Position numbers and translations under genes: made by a program. A DNA stretch of 64,000 nt from positions 372,001 through 436,000 of the forward strand of contig NZ_JAAAPJ010000001.1 of the NCBI RefSeq assembly GCF_009909145.1, read 5' to 3'. The notes beneath the pieces were generated by a model. That model saw nothing but the letters and a program-made list of their open reading frames with translations. It did not search any database and was not told where the DNA came from. Every line of letters starts with the position of its first letter. The first letter of the stretch is position 1. This document shows, one piece after another, positions 45,843-54,707 of the stretch. The DNA is from Corallococcus silvisoli (GTDB lineage: Bacteria > Myxococcota > Myxococcia > Myxococcales > Myxococcaceae).

Positions 45843-48800
45843 TTACCGCGAAGCCGTCTTCTGTCCCGGCCCCTGGAGCAGGATGCGGCGGCCGAAGGCG
45901 CGGTCCACGCGGCCGAGGAACTCACGGAACTGGGGGTACTCCTCCGCCTTGATGCGGGCGACGGACAGGGCCACCTCGCCGTCGGCGACGAGCGCGCCGT
46001 TCTCCACGCGGTAGGTGAGCTTCACGCGGCCGAACTGGGTGGTCTCCTCCACCGCCTGGGGCAGCTCCGCCACGGTGTAGCCGCCGGGCAGCGTGTAGCG
46101 CAGCTTGAAGGTGTTCACCCACGGGCTCTGCATCACCAGGTCGAAGCGGCGCTCGGCGAGCGACGCGTACGCCTGCTGATAGGTGCGCCCCGTGCCGAAG
46201 GGCAGGAAGCGCAGGCTGCCGCCGGGGAGCACCTCCGCGTAGCGCGGGATGCCCATGTTGAAGCTGAGCGTCACGTCGTCATCCAGGCGGGTGGTGTCGC
46301 TGAGCTTCACCTCGCGCACGGTGAGGCCGGGGAAGCTCTGCGCCCACGCGCGCTCGAAGGTGGACTTGCGGGTGGACTCCGGGCGGTAGGCGCGGCGGTA
46401 GTCCGGCGCGGACTGGCCGGACACGCTGCTCTGGCCCTTCACGTCCGCGCCGCCGTCGGGCCGCAGGGCCACGTCCATGGCCAGCGTGGTGGCGTTGTCC
46501 TCCGCCTTCGCCTCCGGCGTGGTGAGGAAGTTGCTGGTGCCGTTGGGGTCCACCACCAGCACGTTGGCGACGCGGTCCGCGGACGGCAGCTCCTTGGCGC
46601 CGTGGAACTCCGCGGTGCCGTCCAGGTACATGTCGAACTTGGGCACGTACGCGATGGCGTGGTTGAAGGCCGCCAGCGACGCGGGCTCCGCGTCCAGCGC
46701 GCCCAGGTTGCGCATGCGCAGGAGCACCAGCCGGCTGTCCACGCCGGCCACCTTCAGCATGGAGTGGATGAGGCTCGCCTTGTCCTTGCAGTCGCCGAAG
46801 CGGCGCGCCAGCACGCGGTCCACGCGGTACGGCTTGAAGCCGTGGATGCCGAACTCCAGCGCCACGTAGCGGGTGTTGGTGACGACGAAGGAGTAGATGG
46901 CGCGCACCACGGCCAGCTGGTCCTTGCGGTCCACGCCGGTGAGCACCTGGTCCACCGTCGCCTTCAGCTCCGCGTTGGGCTGGAGCTGGTCGCGCACGAG
47001 GCCCCACCAGTAGTGGCCCACCTGGTCCCACGTCTTGTACGTGGAGATGTGCAGGTTCTGGGCGACCTCCGCCCAGCCCGGCATGCCGGGCTCCGGCACC
47101 ACCTTGGAGACGTGCTTCGCGCCGAAGCGGTACACGGTGCGGCCGGCCTCCGGGGCCTCCTGCTGCTGCTCCACGCCCGCCAGGCGGCTCTTGTTCCAGT
47201 ACAGCGGCCGCTCCTTGGGCATGTCCACGACGTACTGGAAGCGCACCTTCGGGTAGACGCCCTGCACGCTCTCCACGTCGCCCCAGTAGTCCGACAGCAG
47301 GTTGTCCTGCGCGGTGTCGTCCAGGCGGTAGGTGAGCTCCAGCGTGTCGCCCGCGGCCAGCGACGGGAAGGACAGCACGCGCGCGCGGGCGTCGTAGTAC
47401 ATGCCCGTCCACGGCTCGTTGATGTTGCGGTCCGCGTCGCCGTAGCTGTCCACCACGGAGCCGTCCGGCTTCGTCACGCGGGCCTTCAGCACCCGCACCT
47501 CCTGCCGGTCCGGCGAGTAGGTGACGGGGACGCTGCGGAACGCGTCCACGCCGCGCTGATTGAGGACGCGCACCACCATCTGCTGGAGGCGGCTGGACAG
47601 GCCGCTCTTCTGCACGCGCACGTAGGTGTTGTCCACGAGGTACACGGCGTCCTCGTGCACGTAGCCCTCCGCCTCCTTGGACAGGGGCTTCGTGTCCACC
47701 AGGTACTGGGTGCCGGCGCTCTCCGACTCACCCTTGAGCGTGCGCAGCGCCTCCTTCAGGCCGGGGTTCTGCGGGCGCAGCACCAGCGAGCGCTCGAAGG
47801 CGGCCAGGGCGGGCTCGCGCTGTCCGGCGGCGAGCAGCGCGCGGCCCTCGCGCTCGTACACCTCCGGCTCGTCCGGGGAGAGGGCCTTGGCCTCGGTGAA
47901 GAGGGCGGTGGCCTCCTCCGCGGCGCCGTTGGCGGCCTTCAGCTCCGCCAGCCGCACGCGCGAGCCGTTGTCGAAGGGGTTCAGGTCGGTGAGCTTGGCG
48001 TACTCGCGCTCGGCGGCGTCCACCTTGCCCGCGTCCGCGAGCATGGCGGCCAGCTGCCGGCGGGTGTTGGTGTCGTCGTAGCGCAGCGCCAGCACCACGC
48101 GCATGCGGTCCATGGCCTCCTGGTCGCGGCCCTGCTGACGGGACGCCGCCGCGGCCACCCGCACCACGCGGGGCACGCGCGGCTGCTGGCGGAAGGCCTC
48201 CTCCACCAGCGCGTGCGCGCGGGCGCGCTCGCCCAGGGCCTCCGCCGCGCGGGCGAGCAACAGCCGCGCGCCCGGCACGTTGCGGCCGTCCTCCTGCTCC
48301 AGGATGGGGGCGACCAGCGGCTGGACGCGCTCCGGGTGACCCCGGTCCATCTCATGGTCCGCCAGCGCCAGCCGCGCCGGGGCGTACGCGCCGTCCGCCT
48401 TCACGGAGGCCTCCAGGAAGCGGCGGCGCTCGTTGAGGTCGTCCGTCTGCGTGTTGGCGGCCAGCAGCTGCAGGCGCGCGTCGTTGGGGGCGCTCTCCGC
48501 GGCGAGCGCGGCCTCGGCGCTGGCGGTGTGCTCGCGCTCGTCATAGGCGCGGAAGAAGGCGAGCACCTGGGCGTAGTCGCCGCGCAGGGCCGCGTCGTCC
48601 GGGTGCTTCTCCACCAGCGCGCGCAGCGAGGAGGTGAGGGTGGGCAGGGGCTGCGGCGCGGGCGTGGGCATGCGCTCCAGGGCGGGGGCCTTGGCGGGCA
48701 GCGACGCGCGGGCGGAGGCGGACTCCGAGCGCAGGTAGAAGCCCAGCGGGCCGGTCTCCTGGCACACCTTCACGAGGACGCGGTTGAGGCCCTTCTTGAG

Positions 48801-49505
48801 CTTCACCGACACGCGCGTCTGGTCCGGACGGGGCAGGTTGTAGCGGTCCTCCTTGGACGCGAGCTGCCCGTTCACCCACAGGCGGTAGCCGCCGGAGGTG
48901 CCCAGGCCCAGCGCCACGCGCGTGTCCTGCGGGACCTCCAGCCAGGTGAGCGCGTACGCCACGGCCTCCTTGTTGGGGCGCACGGCGGTGGCCAGGTCCA
49001 CGTAGCCGTCCGCGGACGTGACGGAGAGCTTGCGCCAGGTGACCTCGCGGCCCTTGGCGCCGGGGTAGCGCGCGGTGAGGTCCAGGTTGGCGGCCTCGGG
49101 GCCGAAGTCGGTGTCGCAGCCGGCCTTGCCTTCGTTCTCGAAGCCGCCGACGACGTAGTAGTCGTTGACGAAGCCCAGCCACTGGCGGACCTCGTTGGCG
49201 CGCACCATGCGGCCGCGGGCGCGCTCCGCGTCCATCAGGAGCAGCTGCGCGGTGGTGCGCGTGTTCGCATCCGCCGTGCGGCGCGAGGAGAGCTGCTGGT
49301 ACGTGCTGATGAGCGGGGTGAGGTCCTCCACGTCATCCACCAGCGCGTGCATCCGCAGCAGGGCGGCGCCGCCGCGCGGCGAGTTGAAGGCCTTCACGGC
49401 TTCGGCCGCGTACTCGCGGGCCCGGTCGTCCGCGTTCGGCTTCGCGAACCCCAGCACGGGGCAGGTGAGCACGAAGACTGCGGCCAGCGATGTGAAACGC
49501 GACAT
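45843..49505 (-). CDS. large DUF3857/transglutaminase-like TPR protein, catalytically intact
   Basis: The ATG at 49505 follows GGAGAA. A signal peptide (TSLAAVFVLTCPVLGFA) is followed by a beta region with a WVNGQL motif, TPR-like repeats (about residues 290-620), a DUF3857 region (about 640-800) and a transglutaminase-like core. The core has RRFGDCKDKASLIHSML with nucleophile Cys906, then FNHAIAYV with His, and MYLDGTAEF with Asp, completing the triad. A beta-rich domain ends the 1220 residues. Such proteins are periplasmic or surface enzymes of unknown substrate. It is a paralogue of the inactive version at 17025-20801. Confidence 0.88.
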   Translation of the reverse strand: MSRFTSLAAVFVLTCPVLGFAKPNADDRAREYAAEAVKAFNSPRGGAALLRMHALVDDVEDLTPLISTYQQLSSRRTADANTRTTAQLLLMDAERARGRMVRANEVRQWLGFVNDYYVVGGFENEGKAGCDTDFGPEAANLDLTARYPGAKGREVTWRKLSVTSADGYVDLATAVRPNKEAVAYALTWLEVPQDTRVALGLGTSGGYRLWVNGQLASKEDRYNLPRPDQTRVSVKLKKGLNRVLVKVCQETGPLGFYLRSESASARASLPAKAPALERMPTPAPQPLPTLTSSLRALVEKHPDDAALRGDYAQVLAFFRAYDEREHTASAEAALAAESAPNDARLQLLAANTQTDDLNERRRFLEASVKADGAYAPARLALADHEMDRGHPERVQPLVAPILEQEDGRNVPGARLLLARAAEALGERARAHALVEEAFRQQPRVPRVVRVAAAASRQQGRDQEAMDRMRVVLALRYDDTNTRRQLAAMLADAGKVDAAEREYAKLTDLNPFDNGSRVRLAELKAANGAAEEATALFTEAKALSPDEPEVYEREGRALLAAGQREPALAAFERSLVLRPQNPGLKEALRTLKGESESAGTQYLVDTKPLSKEAEGYVHEDAVYLVDNTYVRVQKSGLSSRLQQMVVRVLNQRGVDAFRSVPVTYSPDRQEVRVLKARVTKPDGSVVDSYGDADRNINEPWTGMYYDARARVLSFPSLAAGDTLELTYRLDDTAQDNLLSDYWGDVESVQGVYPKVRFQYVVDMPKERPLYWNKSRLAGVEQQQEAPEAGRTVYRFGAKHVSKVVPEPGMPGWAEVAQNLHISTYKTWDQVGHYWWGLVRDQLQPNAELKATVDQVLTGVDRKDQLAVVRAIYSFVVTNTRYVALEFGIHGFKPYRVDRVLARRFGDCKDKASLIHSMLKVAGVDSRLVLLRMRNLGALDAEPASLAAFNHAIAYVPKFDMYLDGTAEFHGAKELPSADRVANVLVVDPNGTSNFLTTPEAKAEDNATTLAMDVALRPDGGADVKGQSSVSGQSAPDYRRAYRPESTRKSTFERAWAQSFPGLTVREVKLSDTTRLDDDVTLSFNMGIPRYAEVLPGGSLRFLPFGTGRTYQQAYASLAERRFDLVMQSPWVNTFKLRYTLPGGYTVAELPQAVEETTQFGRVKLTYRVENGALVADGEVALSVARIKAEEYPQFREFLGRVDRAFGRRILLQGPGQKTASR

Positions 49506-49706
49506 CCGTTCTCCTCAAGTGGCAGCGGCGCCACGCGGCGACGCCAGGACGGCAGGGGGCGATGACGCCAGTGAACAGGCGGACCCGTCACGGCCTTCCC
49601 CTGCATGCGGCCCCGGACGGCGGGCAGGCAACCCAGACACCCGCAGTCTATGCCGGACCGGTGTGGGGTGGGGTGGGCCCGTGGAGGCAACGGCACGAAA
49701 ACGGAC

Positions 49707-49742
49707 GGGGCCGGCGCGGGCGCGAATGCCCGTGCCGGCCCC
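49707..49742 (-). terminator. rho-independent terminator of the chitin operon
   Basis: A 15-base stem (49707-49721 with 49728-49742, one G-T pair) with a six-base loop lies 29 bases past the chitinase stop. On the minus strand it is followed by GTCCGTTTTCG, a short U-run. The stem is very GC-rich. Confidence 0.7.
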
Positions 49743-49771
49743 GGTGGGGCCCCGTTGCTGGGGGAGAGGCG

Positions 49772-51811
49772 TCAGTGGAGCTTGGCGTAGAGGGCGTTGA
49801 CGAGGCCGCCGTCATCGCCGCTCAGCTCCCAGAACATGGCGCCGCCCAGGCCCTTGGCCAGGATGTAGTCCGACTTGGCGGCGACGCTCTCCGGGTCGTC
49901 GTAGGCGACCCACACCTTGGTGGACGGGCTGTAGAGGTAGGCCTGCTTGCTCTCCGGGTGGAGGAACTTCGTGTAGCCGGAGCCCGCGCGCTCGTAGTTG
50001 GCCTTGAGGTCCTTGTAGTCGAACACGCCGGTGAGGCCGGACTGGCCGTCATCCCAGGTGCCCTTGGTGGGGACGCCGCTCTGGAACAGGCCGTTGTTCA
50101 CGTTGGGCACGTTGCCCCAGCCGCGGCCGTAGAAGGGCACGCCCAGGACGATCTTGGACGCGGGCACGCCCAGCTGGAGCATCTTGGAGATGGAGCCGTC
50201 GGTGTAGAAGCCGTCGTTGGCGCCCGGGTCGCCCGTCACGCGGTTGAGCGCGGAGTGGAAGTTGACCGTGCTCTCGAAGGCGCCGTGGTAGTCGTAGGAC
50301 ATCACGTTGATCCAATCGAGGATGCCGGAGAGCTTCACGGTCTCCTGCTTGTTGGCGAGCAGGTCCGGAGACGCGCCCGACGCGATGGTGAGCAGGTAGG
50401 GCTGGCCCGTCTGCGACGTGACGGCGGACAGCTGGGTGCGGAACTCCTGCATGAGCAGGGTGTAGTTCACCTTGTCCGCGGGGCTGCTGATGTTGTCCGG
50501 CAGGCCACCGCCGGTGGGGTACTCCCAGTCCACGTCGATGCCGTCGAACACGCCCACGCCGTTGGCAGGGGTGACGCCGGGGAACTGGCCCTTCACGTAC
50601 AGGTCCACGCAGGACTTCACGAACGCGGTGCGCGACGCGGCGGTGGCGGCCACCTGGGAGAAGTACTTGGACCAGGACCAGCCGCCAATGGAGATGAGCA
50701 GCTTGAGCTGGGGGTTCGTCTTCTTCAGCTCCTTGAACGCGCGGAAGTTGCCGCGCAGCGCGCCCGGGTCCCATTCGCCGGGGTAGCCGAAGCCCTTGTC
50801 GATGTCCGCGAACGAGTCCCCCAGCACGCACTTGCCGTCCGCGGAGATGTTGGAGAAGGCGTAGTTGATGTGCGTGAGCTTCGACGCGGGGACGTTGGAC
50901 ACCTGGTAGTTGCGGCCGTAGATGCCCCAGGCGGTGAAGTACCCGACGATGCGCTTGCCGCCCGGCGGCGGCGTGCCGGGCAGCTCCACCACGACGGTGA
51001 CGCTCTGGGTGCCCACGTTGCCGGCGGCGTCGTACGCCTTCACGGTGTACGTGTACGTGCCGTTCTGCGCGGACGTGGAGAACGTGCGCGTGAAGGACGA
51101 CGCGGTGGCGACCGCGGTGCCGTTCTCCAGGATTTCAATCTTCGTCACGCCCACGTTGTCGGTGGCGCTGGCGGAGATGGTGACGGAGCCCGCGGCGGTG
51201 ATGCGCGACGCGCTGGCGCTGGCGGTGACGACGGGCGCGGTGGTGTCGCCGGTGCCGGGGATGCTCACGGTGACCGTGAGCGTCTTGCTGCCCACGTTGC
51301 CGGCGGCGTCGTACGCCTTCACGGTGTACGTGTACGTGCCGTTCTGCGCGGAGCCCGAGAAGGCGCGCGTGTAGGACGACGCGGTGGCGACGAGGGTGCC
51401 GTTCTCCAGGATTTCAATCTTCGTCACGCCCACGTCGTCGGTGGCGCTGGCGGAGATGGTGAGGGAGCCCGCGGCGGTGATGCTGCTCGTGCTGCTGCTC
51501 GCGGTGACGACGGGCGCCGTGGTGTCGCCTCCACCGCCCGTGGCGGGGCCCAGGTCCAGCCACAGCGCCGCCACGGCCACGGGGGTCCAGTCCGCCTGGG
51601 ACGTGTGGGCCTGACGGCACTGATAGACGCGGCCTTCGTAGGTGACGCGCGTGCCCACCGAGTAGGCGACGCCCACGGCCCACGCGGCGTCCAGCGGCGC
51701 CTTCATCACACTGCCCGGGCCCTGGGCTTCGGGCGCGAAGGTCTCCTGGCCACAGCCCGCGACAGTCAGCGCGGACGCCACCAGGCCCACAATCCATTGC
51801 CTACGACGCAT
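49772..51811 (-). CDS. GH18 chitinase lipoprotein with CBM5/12 and two Ig-like domains
   Basis: GAGGAGA precedes the ATG. The lipoprotein signal ends LTVAGC (Cys20). A chitin-binding CBM5/12-like domain follows (AWAVGVAYSVGTRVTYEGRVYQC, about 38-87), then two near-identical Ig-like domains (about 97-185 and 190-278) and the GH18 domain (about 285-679). The catalytic motif FDGIDVDWEYP has the acid Glu near residue 429; LLISIGGWSWSKYF and MSYDYHG are also conserved. It hydrolyses chitin to oligomers, which NagA and the deaminase of the same operon process after uptake. A lipoprotein signal on a chitinase suggests cell-surface tethering. Confidence 0.95.
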   Translation of the reverse strand: MRRRQWIVGLVASALTVAGCGQETFAPEAQGPGSVMKAPLDAAWAVGVAYSVGTRVTYEGRVYQCRQAHTSQADWTPVAVAALWLDLGPATGGGGDTTAPVVTASSSTSSITAAGSLTISASATDDVGVTKIEILENGTLVATASSYTRAFSGSAQNGTYTYTVKAYDAAGNVGSKTLTVTVSIPGTGDTTAPVVTASASASRITAAGSVTISASATDNVGVTKIEILENGTAVATASSFTRTFSTSAQNGTYTYTVKAYDAAGNVGTQSVTVVVELPGTPPPGGKRIVGYFTAWGIYGRNYQVSNVPASKLTHINYAFSNISADGKCVLGDSFADIDKGFGYPGEWDPGALRGNFRAFKELKKTNPQLKLLISIGGWSWSKYFSQVAATAASRTAFVKSCVDLYVKGQFPGVTPANGVGVFDGIDVDWEYPTGGGLPDNISSPADKVNYTLLMQEFRTQLSAVTSQTGQPYLLTIASGASPDLLANKQETVKLSGILDWINVMSYDYHGAFESTVNFHSALNRVTGDPGANDGFYTDGSISKMLQLGVPASKIVLGVPFYGRGWGNVPNVNNGLFQSGVPTKGTWDDGQSGLTGVFDYKDLKANYERAGSGYTKFLHPESKQAYLYSPSTKVWVAYDDPESVAAKSDYILAKGLGGAMFWELSGDDGGLVNALYAKLH
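51012..51529 (-). repeat. tandem Ig-like domain repeat in the chitinase
   Basis: Bases 51012-51250 and 51291-51529 are near-identical direct copies with a 279-base (93-codon) period, encoding the two Ig-like domains. Only scattered substitutions separate them, which implies recent duplication or gene conversion within the gene. Confidence 0.85.
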
Positions 51812-51868
51812 TCGTGTTCTCCTCGCCTGCGGTTCACGCGGAAGGAGTCACGTCCCAATTTTTCCGGG

Positions 51869-53056
51869 TTAATCGCGAGTGAGAGATTCGGTGGTCCGCG
51901 CCTGTCCGCCGACCCAGGTGGTGTGGACGGAAAGGTCTGGCTTCAGCAGCACGAGGTCCGCGCGATGGCCTGGGGCCACGCGGCCCCGGTGGCCGTGCAC
52001 GCCGAGGAAGGCCGCGGGGTGGAGCGAGGCCATGCGCAGGGCTTCCTCCAGGGGAACGCCGAGCGCGTGGACGCAGTGGCGCACGGCGGCCGTGAGGTCG
52101 ATGTCCGCGCCCGCGAGCGTGCCGTCCTCCGTTTCGAGCCGGCCATGGCGGCGCAGGATGGTGCGGCCTTGGAGGGTGAAGGAGGTGACGGGCGTGCCGA
52201 CGGGGGGCATGGCGTCCGTGACGAGGAACACCTTGCCTGGGGGTTTGACCTTGAGGAGCAGGCGCAGGTTGTCCGCGTGCACGTGCACGCCGTCCGCGAT
52301 GACGCCGCACCACGCGTCGTCGTGGGTGAGCGCGGCGACGATGGGACCGGGCTGGCGGTTCAGCACGGGGGGCATGGCGTTGAACAGGTGGGTGAAGCCG
52401 CGCACGCCTGTCGCCAGGGCCTGGGTGGTGCGCTCGCTGGTGGCGGCGGTGTGTCCCGCGCTGAGCACCACGCCGGAGGTGACGAGGCGGCGCAGGGTGG
52501 CGTCGTCCACGCATTCGGGGGCGAGCGTCATGAGCACGCGCCCGCCGTGCGCGGCGAAGCGGCGGGGCAGGGCGGTGAGGTAGTCGACGTCGCGGGGGTC
52601 GGGCGCGCGGATGAAGGAGGGCGCGTGGACGCCGGCGCGCTCGCGGCTGATGAAGGGGCCTTCCAGGTGGATGCCGAGCACGCCGCCGTCCGACTGCGCG
52701 GTGGCGGTGAGCGCGGCCTCGCAGGCTTCGCGCATGCGCGAGGGGTCGTCGGTGATGAAGGTGGGGAGCAGGGCGGTGGTGCCGCACGTCCGCATGGCGG
52801 AGGCGATGGCGAGCGCGGCCTCCACGGTGGGCGTGTCGTTGAAGAGCACGCCGCCCGCGCCGTTCACCTGGACGTCGATGAAGCCCGGGGCGAGGACGGT
52901 GTCCCCGGGCAACGTGTGCACGGTGGCGCTCGCTGGAACGCTGGACATGGGCACGATGGCGCGGACGGTGTCGCCCTCGATGACGACGGCGTGCCCTTCG
53001 AGGCACATGTCCCCGGTGAAGACGCGCGCACCCTGGAGGACGGTGAGCGTTGGCAT
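51869..53056 (-). CDS. nagA: N-acetylglucosamine-6-phosphate deacetylase
   Basis: The ATG at 53056 shares one base with the stop of a preceding mini-ORF (TAATG). The 395-residue amidohydrolase has LAPGFIDVQVNGAGG, HLEGPFIS with the metal Glu, SAGHTAAT and THLFNAM with metal His, IADGVHVH, and LVTDAM with the catalytic Asp. It turns GlcNAc-6-phosphate into GlcN-6-phosphate and acetate in the cytosol. The product feeds the SIS-type deaminase encoded upstream in the same operon. Its first eight codons recur in the duplicated mini-ORFs. Confidence 0.95.
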   Translation of the reverse strand: MPTLTVLQGARVFTGDMCLEGHAVVIEGDTVRAIVPMSSVPASATVHTLPGDTVLAPGFIDVQVNGAGGVLFNDTPTVEAALAIASAMRTCGTTALLPTFITDDPSRMREACEAALTATAQSDGGVLGIHLEGPFISRERAGVHAPSFIRAPDPRDVDYLTALPRRFAAHGGRVLMTLAPECVDDATLRRLVTSGVVLSAGHTAATSERTTQALATGVRGFTHLFNAMPPVLNRQPGPIVAALTHDDAWCGVIADGVHVHADNLRLLLKVKPPGKVFLVTDAMPPVGTPVTSFTLQGRTILRRHGRLETEDGTLAGADIDLTAAVRHCVHALGVPLEEALRMASLHPAAFLGVHGHRGRVAPGHRADLVLLKPDLSVHTTWVGGQARTTESLTRD

Positions 53057-53157
53057 TACGCGGACTCCGTGGCCTTGCGGACGAGGGAGGCAATGGGTTC
53101 GCGGCGTGGATCCCCGCTGGAGCCGTGCGTGTCTTGGAGGACGGTGAGCGTTGGCAT
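53056..53157 (-). CDS. mini-ORF 3 of the duplicated junction (33 codons)
   Basis: The ATG at 53157 overlaps the stop of mini-ORF 2 (TAATG). Its first eight residues, MPTLTVLQ, are identical to the NagA N-terminus, and the end ASLVRKATESA is identical to that of mini-ORF 2. Its TAA overlaps the nagA ATG. It is the most recent-looking copy of the array. Confidence 0.42.
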   Translation of the reverse strand: MPTLTVLQDTHGSSGDPRREPIASLVRKATESA

Positions 53158-53255
53158 TACGCGGACTCCGTGGCCTTGCGGACGAGGGAGGCGTGGCAGT
53201 CGAGGCGCGGTGCCTGCTGAAGCCGTGCGCGTCTTGGGGGCTGGAGGATGGGCAT
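53157..53255 (-). CDS. mini-ORF 2 of the duplicated junction (32 codons)
   Basis: The ATG at 53255 overlaps the stop of mini-ORF 1 (TGATG). The product begins MPILQPPRRARLQ and ends ASLVRKATESA, so the start is NagA-like and the end deaminase-like. The TAA overlaps the next ATG by one base. Confidence 0.4.
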   Translation of the reverse strand: MPILQPPRRARLQQAPRLDCHASLVRKATESA

Positions 53256-53347
53256 CACGCGGTCTCAGCGGCCTCGCGGACGAGGGCGCCGGGGGGCGGG
53301 GCCTCGCTGAAGCCGTGCGCGTCTTGGAGTCTGGAGGACGGGAGCAT
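53255..53347 (-). CDS. mini-ORF 1 of the duplicated junction (30 codons)
   Basis: The ATG at 53347 overlaps the deaminase stop (TGATG). The 30-residue product starts MLPSSRLQDAHG and ends ALVREAAETA, resembling the deaminase tail AHLRKVTETV. Its own TGA overlaps the next ATG. It is probably a duplication remnant that keeps translation coupled. Whether the peptide does anything is unknown. Confidence 0.4.
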   Translation of the reverse strand: MLPSSRLQDAHGFSEAPPPGALVREAAETA

Positions 53348-54393
53348 CACACGGTCTCCGTGACCTTGCGCAGGTGCGCGGGGACATCCGGATCCAGTCC
53401 GCGCGCCGTCGCGAGCTGGTGCACCGCGAAGTAGAAGCTCTGCACCTGGCACAGCGGCGCGAGCGACGCGGGCAGGTCTGGCAGCGTGGGCAGGACGTTC
53501 GCGCCCGGGACGGGCAGGGCGCTGTGCACGGCGGCGCCCAGCTCCACCATGCGCTGCACGACGGAGCGGGTCCCCTGCGCGGCGTTGTCCTCCTGCCCCA
53601 GCGCGAGCACGGGGAACCCCGGGCGCACCAGCCCGAGCGGACCGTGGAGGACCTCGGCGGTGCTGAAGGCCTCCGCGTGCAGGCGGCACGTCTCCTTGAG
53701 CTTGAGGGCCATCTCCAGCGCCGCGCCCAGGCCGCTGCCACGGCCGATGACATAGAGGCTGGTCGCGTCCTTCAACGACGTGAGCGCCGGCCACCAGTCG
53801 AGCCTGCCGGCGGCCTCCAGTGCGTCCGGCAGTCGCCGGGCGGCGTCATGGAGCTGCGCCGAGTCCGACCAGTGGGCGACGAGCTGGAGGAAGGCCAGGC
53901 CGGAGAGCAGATAGGACTTGGTGGCGGCGATGCTTTGCTCGGGGCCGGCGGACAGCGGGATGAGCACGTCGCACAGCGCGGCCAGCGGGGACGCCTCGTC
54001 GTTGATGAAGCCCAGCACGACAGCGCCACCCGAGCGGGCGGCCTCGGTCATGCGCAGGAGGTCTGGGCTGCGGCCAGACTGGGAGATGACGATGAAGAGC
54101 GCGTCGCGCAGGTCCAGGGCGCGGGTGTTGTAGACGGACGCGACGCTGGGGCCCAGGGAGGCGACGGCGCGGCCGAGCGTGGTCTCGATGAGGTACTTGC
54201 CGTAGACGGCCGCATGGTCGGAGCTGCCCCGGGCGCAGGTGACGACGAAGCGGGGCGGCGTGCGGCGCAGGCGAGCACCCAGGTAGGCGAAGGTGTCGCG
54301 GCAACGCGCAAGCTGTCGCCGGGCGGCGTCAGGTGCCTGGGCGGCCTCGCGCGCGAGCGCGGGGAGGGAGGGGGTCGTCTGGGTGGAGTCCAC
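53347..54393 (-). CDS. SIS-domain glucosamine-6-phosphate deaminase (NagB-II type)
   Basis: The GTG at 54393 starts a 348-residue protein with two SIS domains (about 38-170 and 205-330), like the isomerase half of GlmS but without the glutaminase part. Motifs include CARGSSDHAAVYGKYLIE, VISQSGRSPDLLRM (sugar-phosphate site), SIAATKSYLLSGLAFL and VIGRGSGLGAALEMALKLKETC. Next to nagA and a chitinase, this is best read as the deaminase making fructose-6-phosphate and ammonia from GlcN-6-phosphate. It is the first gene of the operon. Its C-terminal codons are part of the duplicated junction array. Confidence 0.9.
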   Translation of the reverse strand: MDSTQTTPSLPALAREAAQAPDAARRQLARCRDTFAYLGARLRRTPPRFVVTCARGSSDHAAVYGKYLIETTLGRAVASLGPSVASVYNTRALDLRDALFIVISQSGRSPDLLRMTEAARSGGAVVLGFINDEASPLAALCDVLIPLSAGPEQSIAATKSYLLSGLAFLQLVAHWSDSAQLHDAARRLPDALEAAGRLDWWPALTSLKDATSLYVIGRGSGLGAALEMALKLKETCRLHAEAFSTAEVLHGPLGLVRPGFPVLALGQEDNAAQGTRSVVQRMVELGAAVHSALPVPGANVLPTLPDLPASLAPLCQVQSFYFAVHQLATARGLDPDVPAHLRKVTETV

Positions 54394-54707
54394 GCGAAGG
54401 GGATAACAGCCTCCGGGGATGGAAGGGAGACGAAGGCGCCGGGAGTGGTGCGCACGACATCGTGGCGGGCGCGCGTGGACGCAGGGCAGAGGCCGGGGGG
54501 CCGCGGCCTGGGTGCCGCACGACGGCGGAAGCAGGGGCGCTGGAGGAAGGACCTGCTGGCGGGCAGGGGAACGGGCGCGCGCTTCACGTGGGAGCCCGAC
54601 GATCCGGGAGGTGTATCACCCAGGCTCACCACGCCGACGACAGGGACGCATCCCGTCCGGCCCGTGTGCCTTGACCCCTGCGCGTGTGGCGGAGGAGAGA
54701 GGAGCCC
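54394..54707. other. 314-base divergent upstream region of the chitin operon
   Basis: No gene is seen. The imperfect dyad AGTGGTGCGCACGACA (54444-54459) has half-sites similar in shape to GntR/DasR-type amino-sugar operators (AGTGGT, then ACNAC). TGTTAT on the minus strand at 54403-54408 could be a -10 for the operon. Both are weak. No GntR regulator gene is in the window. Confidence 0.3.

Larger units (their letters stand above)
53034..53349 (-). repeat. tandem duplicated gene junction, four copies
   Basis: The stretch covering the end of the deaminase gene and the start of nagA is repeated with periods of 92, 98 and 101 bases. Bases 53034-53091 and 53135-53192 are identical over 58 bases; the copies near 53225-53290 and 53317-53349 have drifted. 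A linked 22-base element recurs at 53116, 53216 and 53306. Each copy holds a stop codon overlapping an ATG by one base. Confidence 0.85.

Noticed and set aside
45813..49565. A 1250-codon open frame on the plus strand
   Set aside because: It is the antisense shadow of the intact transglutaminase-like gene, with low-complexity Val/Arg/His content.
53057..53346. CRISPR array
   Set aside because: The repeat units are about 92-101 bases, diverged and coding-like, without short identical repeats and unique spacers.
53255..53794. A 179-codon frame running through the deaminase gene into the junction array
   Set aside because: Only its last 30 codons, after the ATG at 53347, follow from the array. 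The rest is an out-of-frame shadow of the deaminase.
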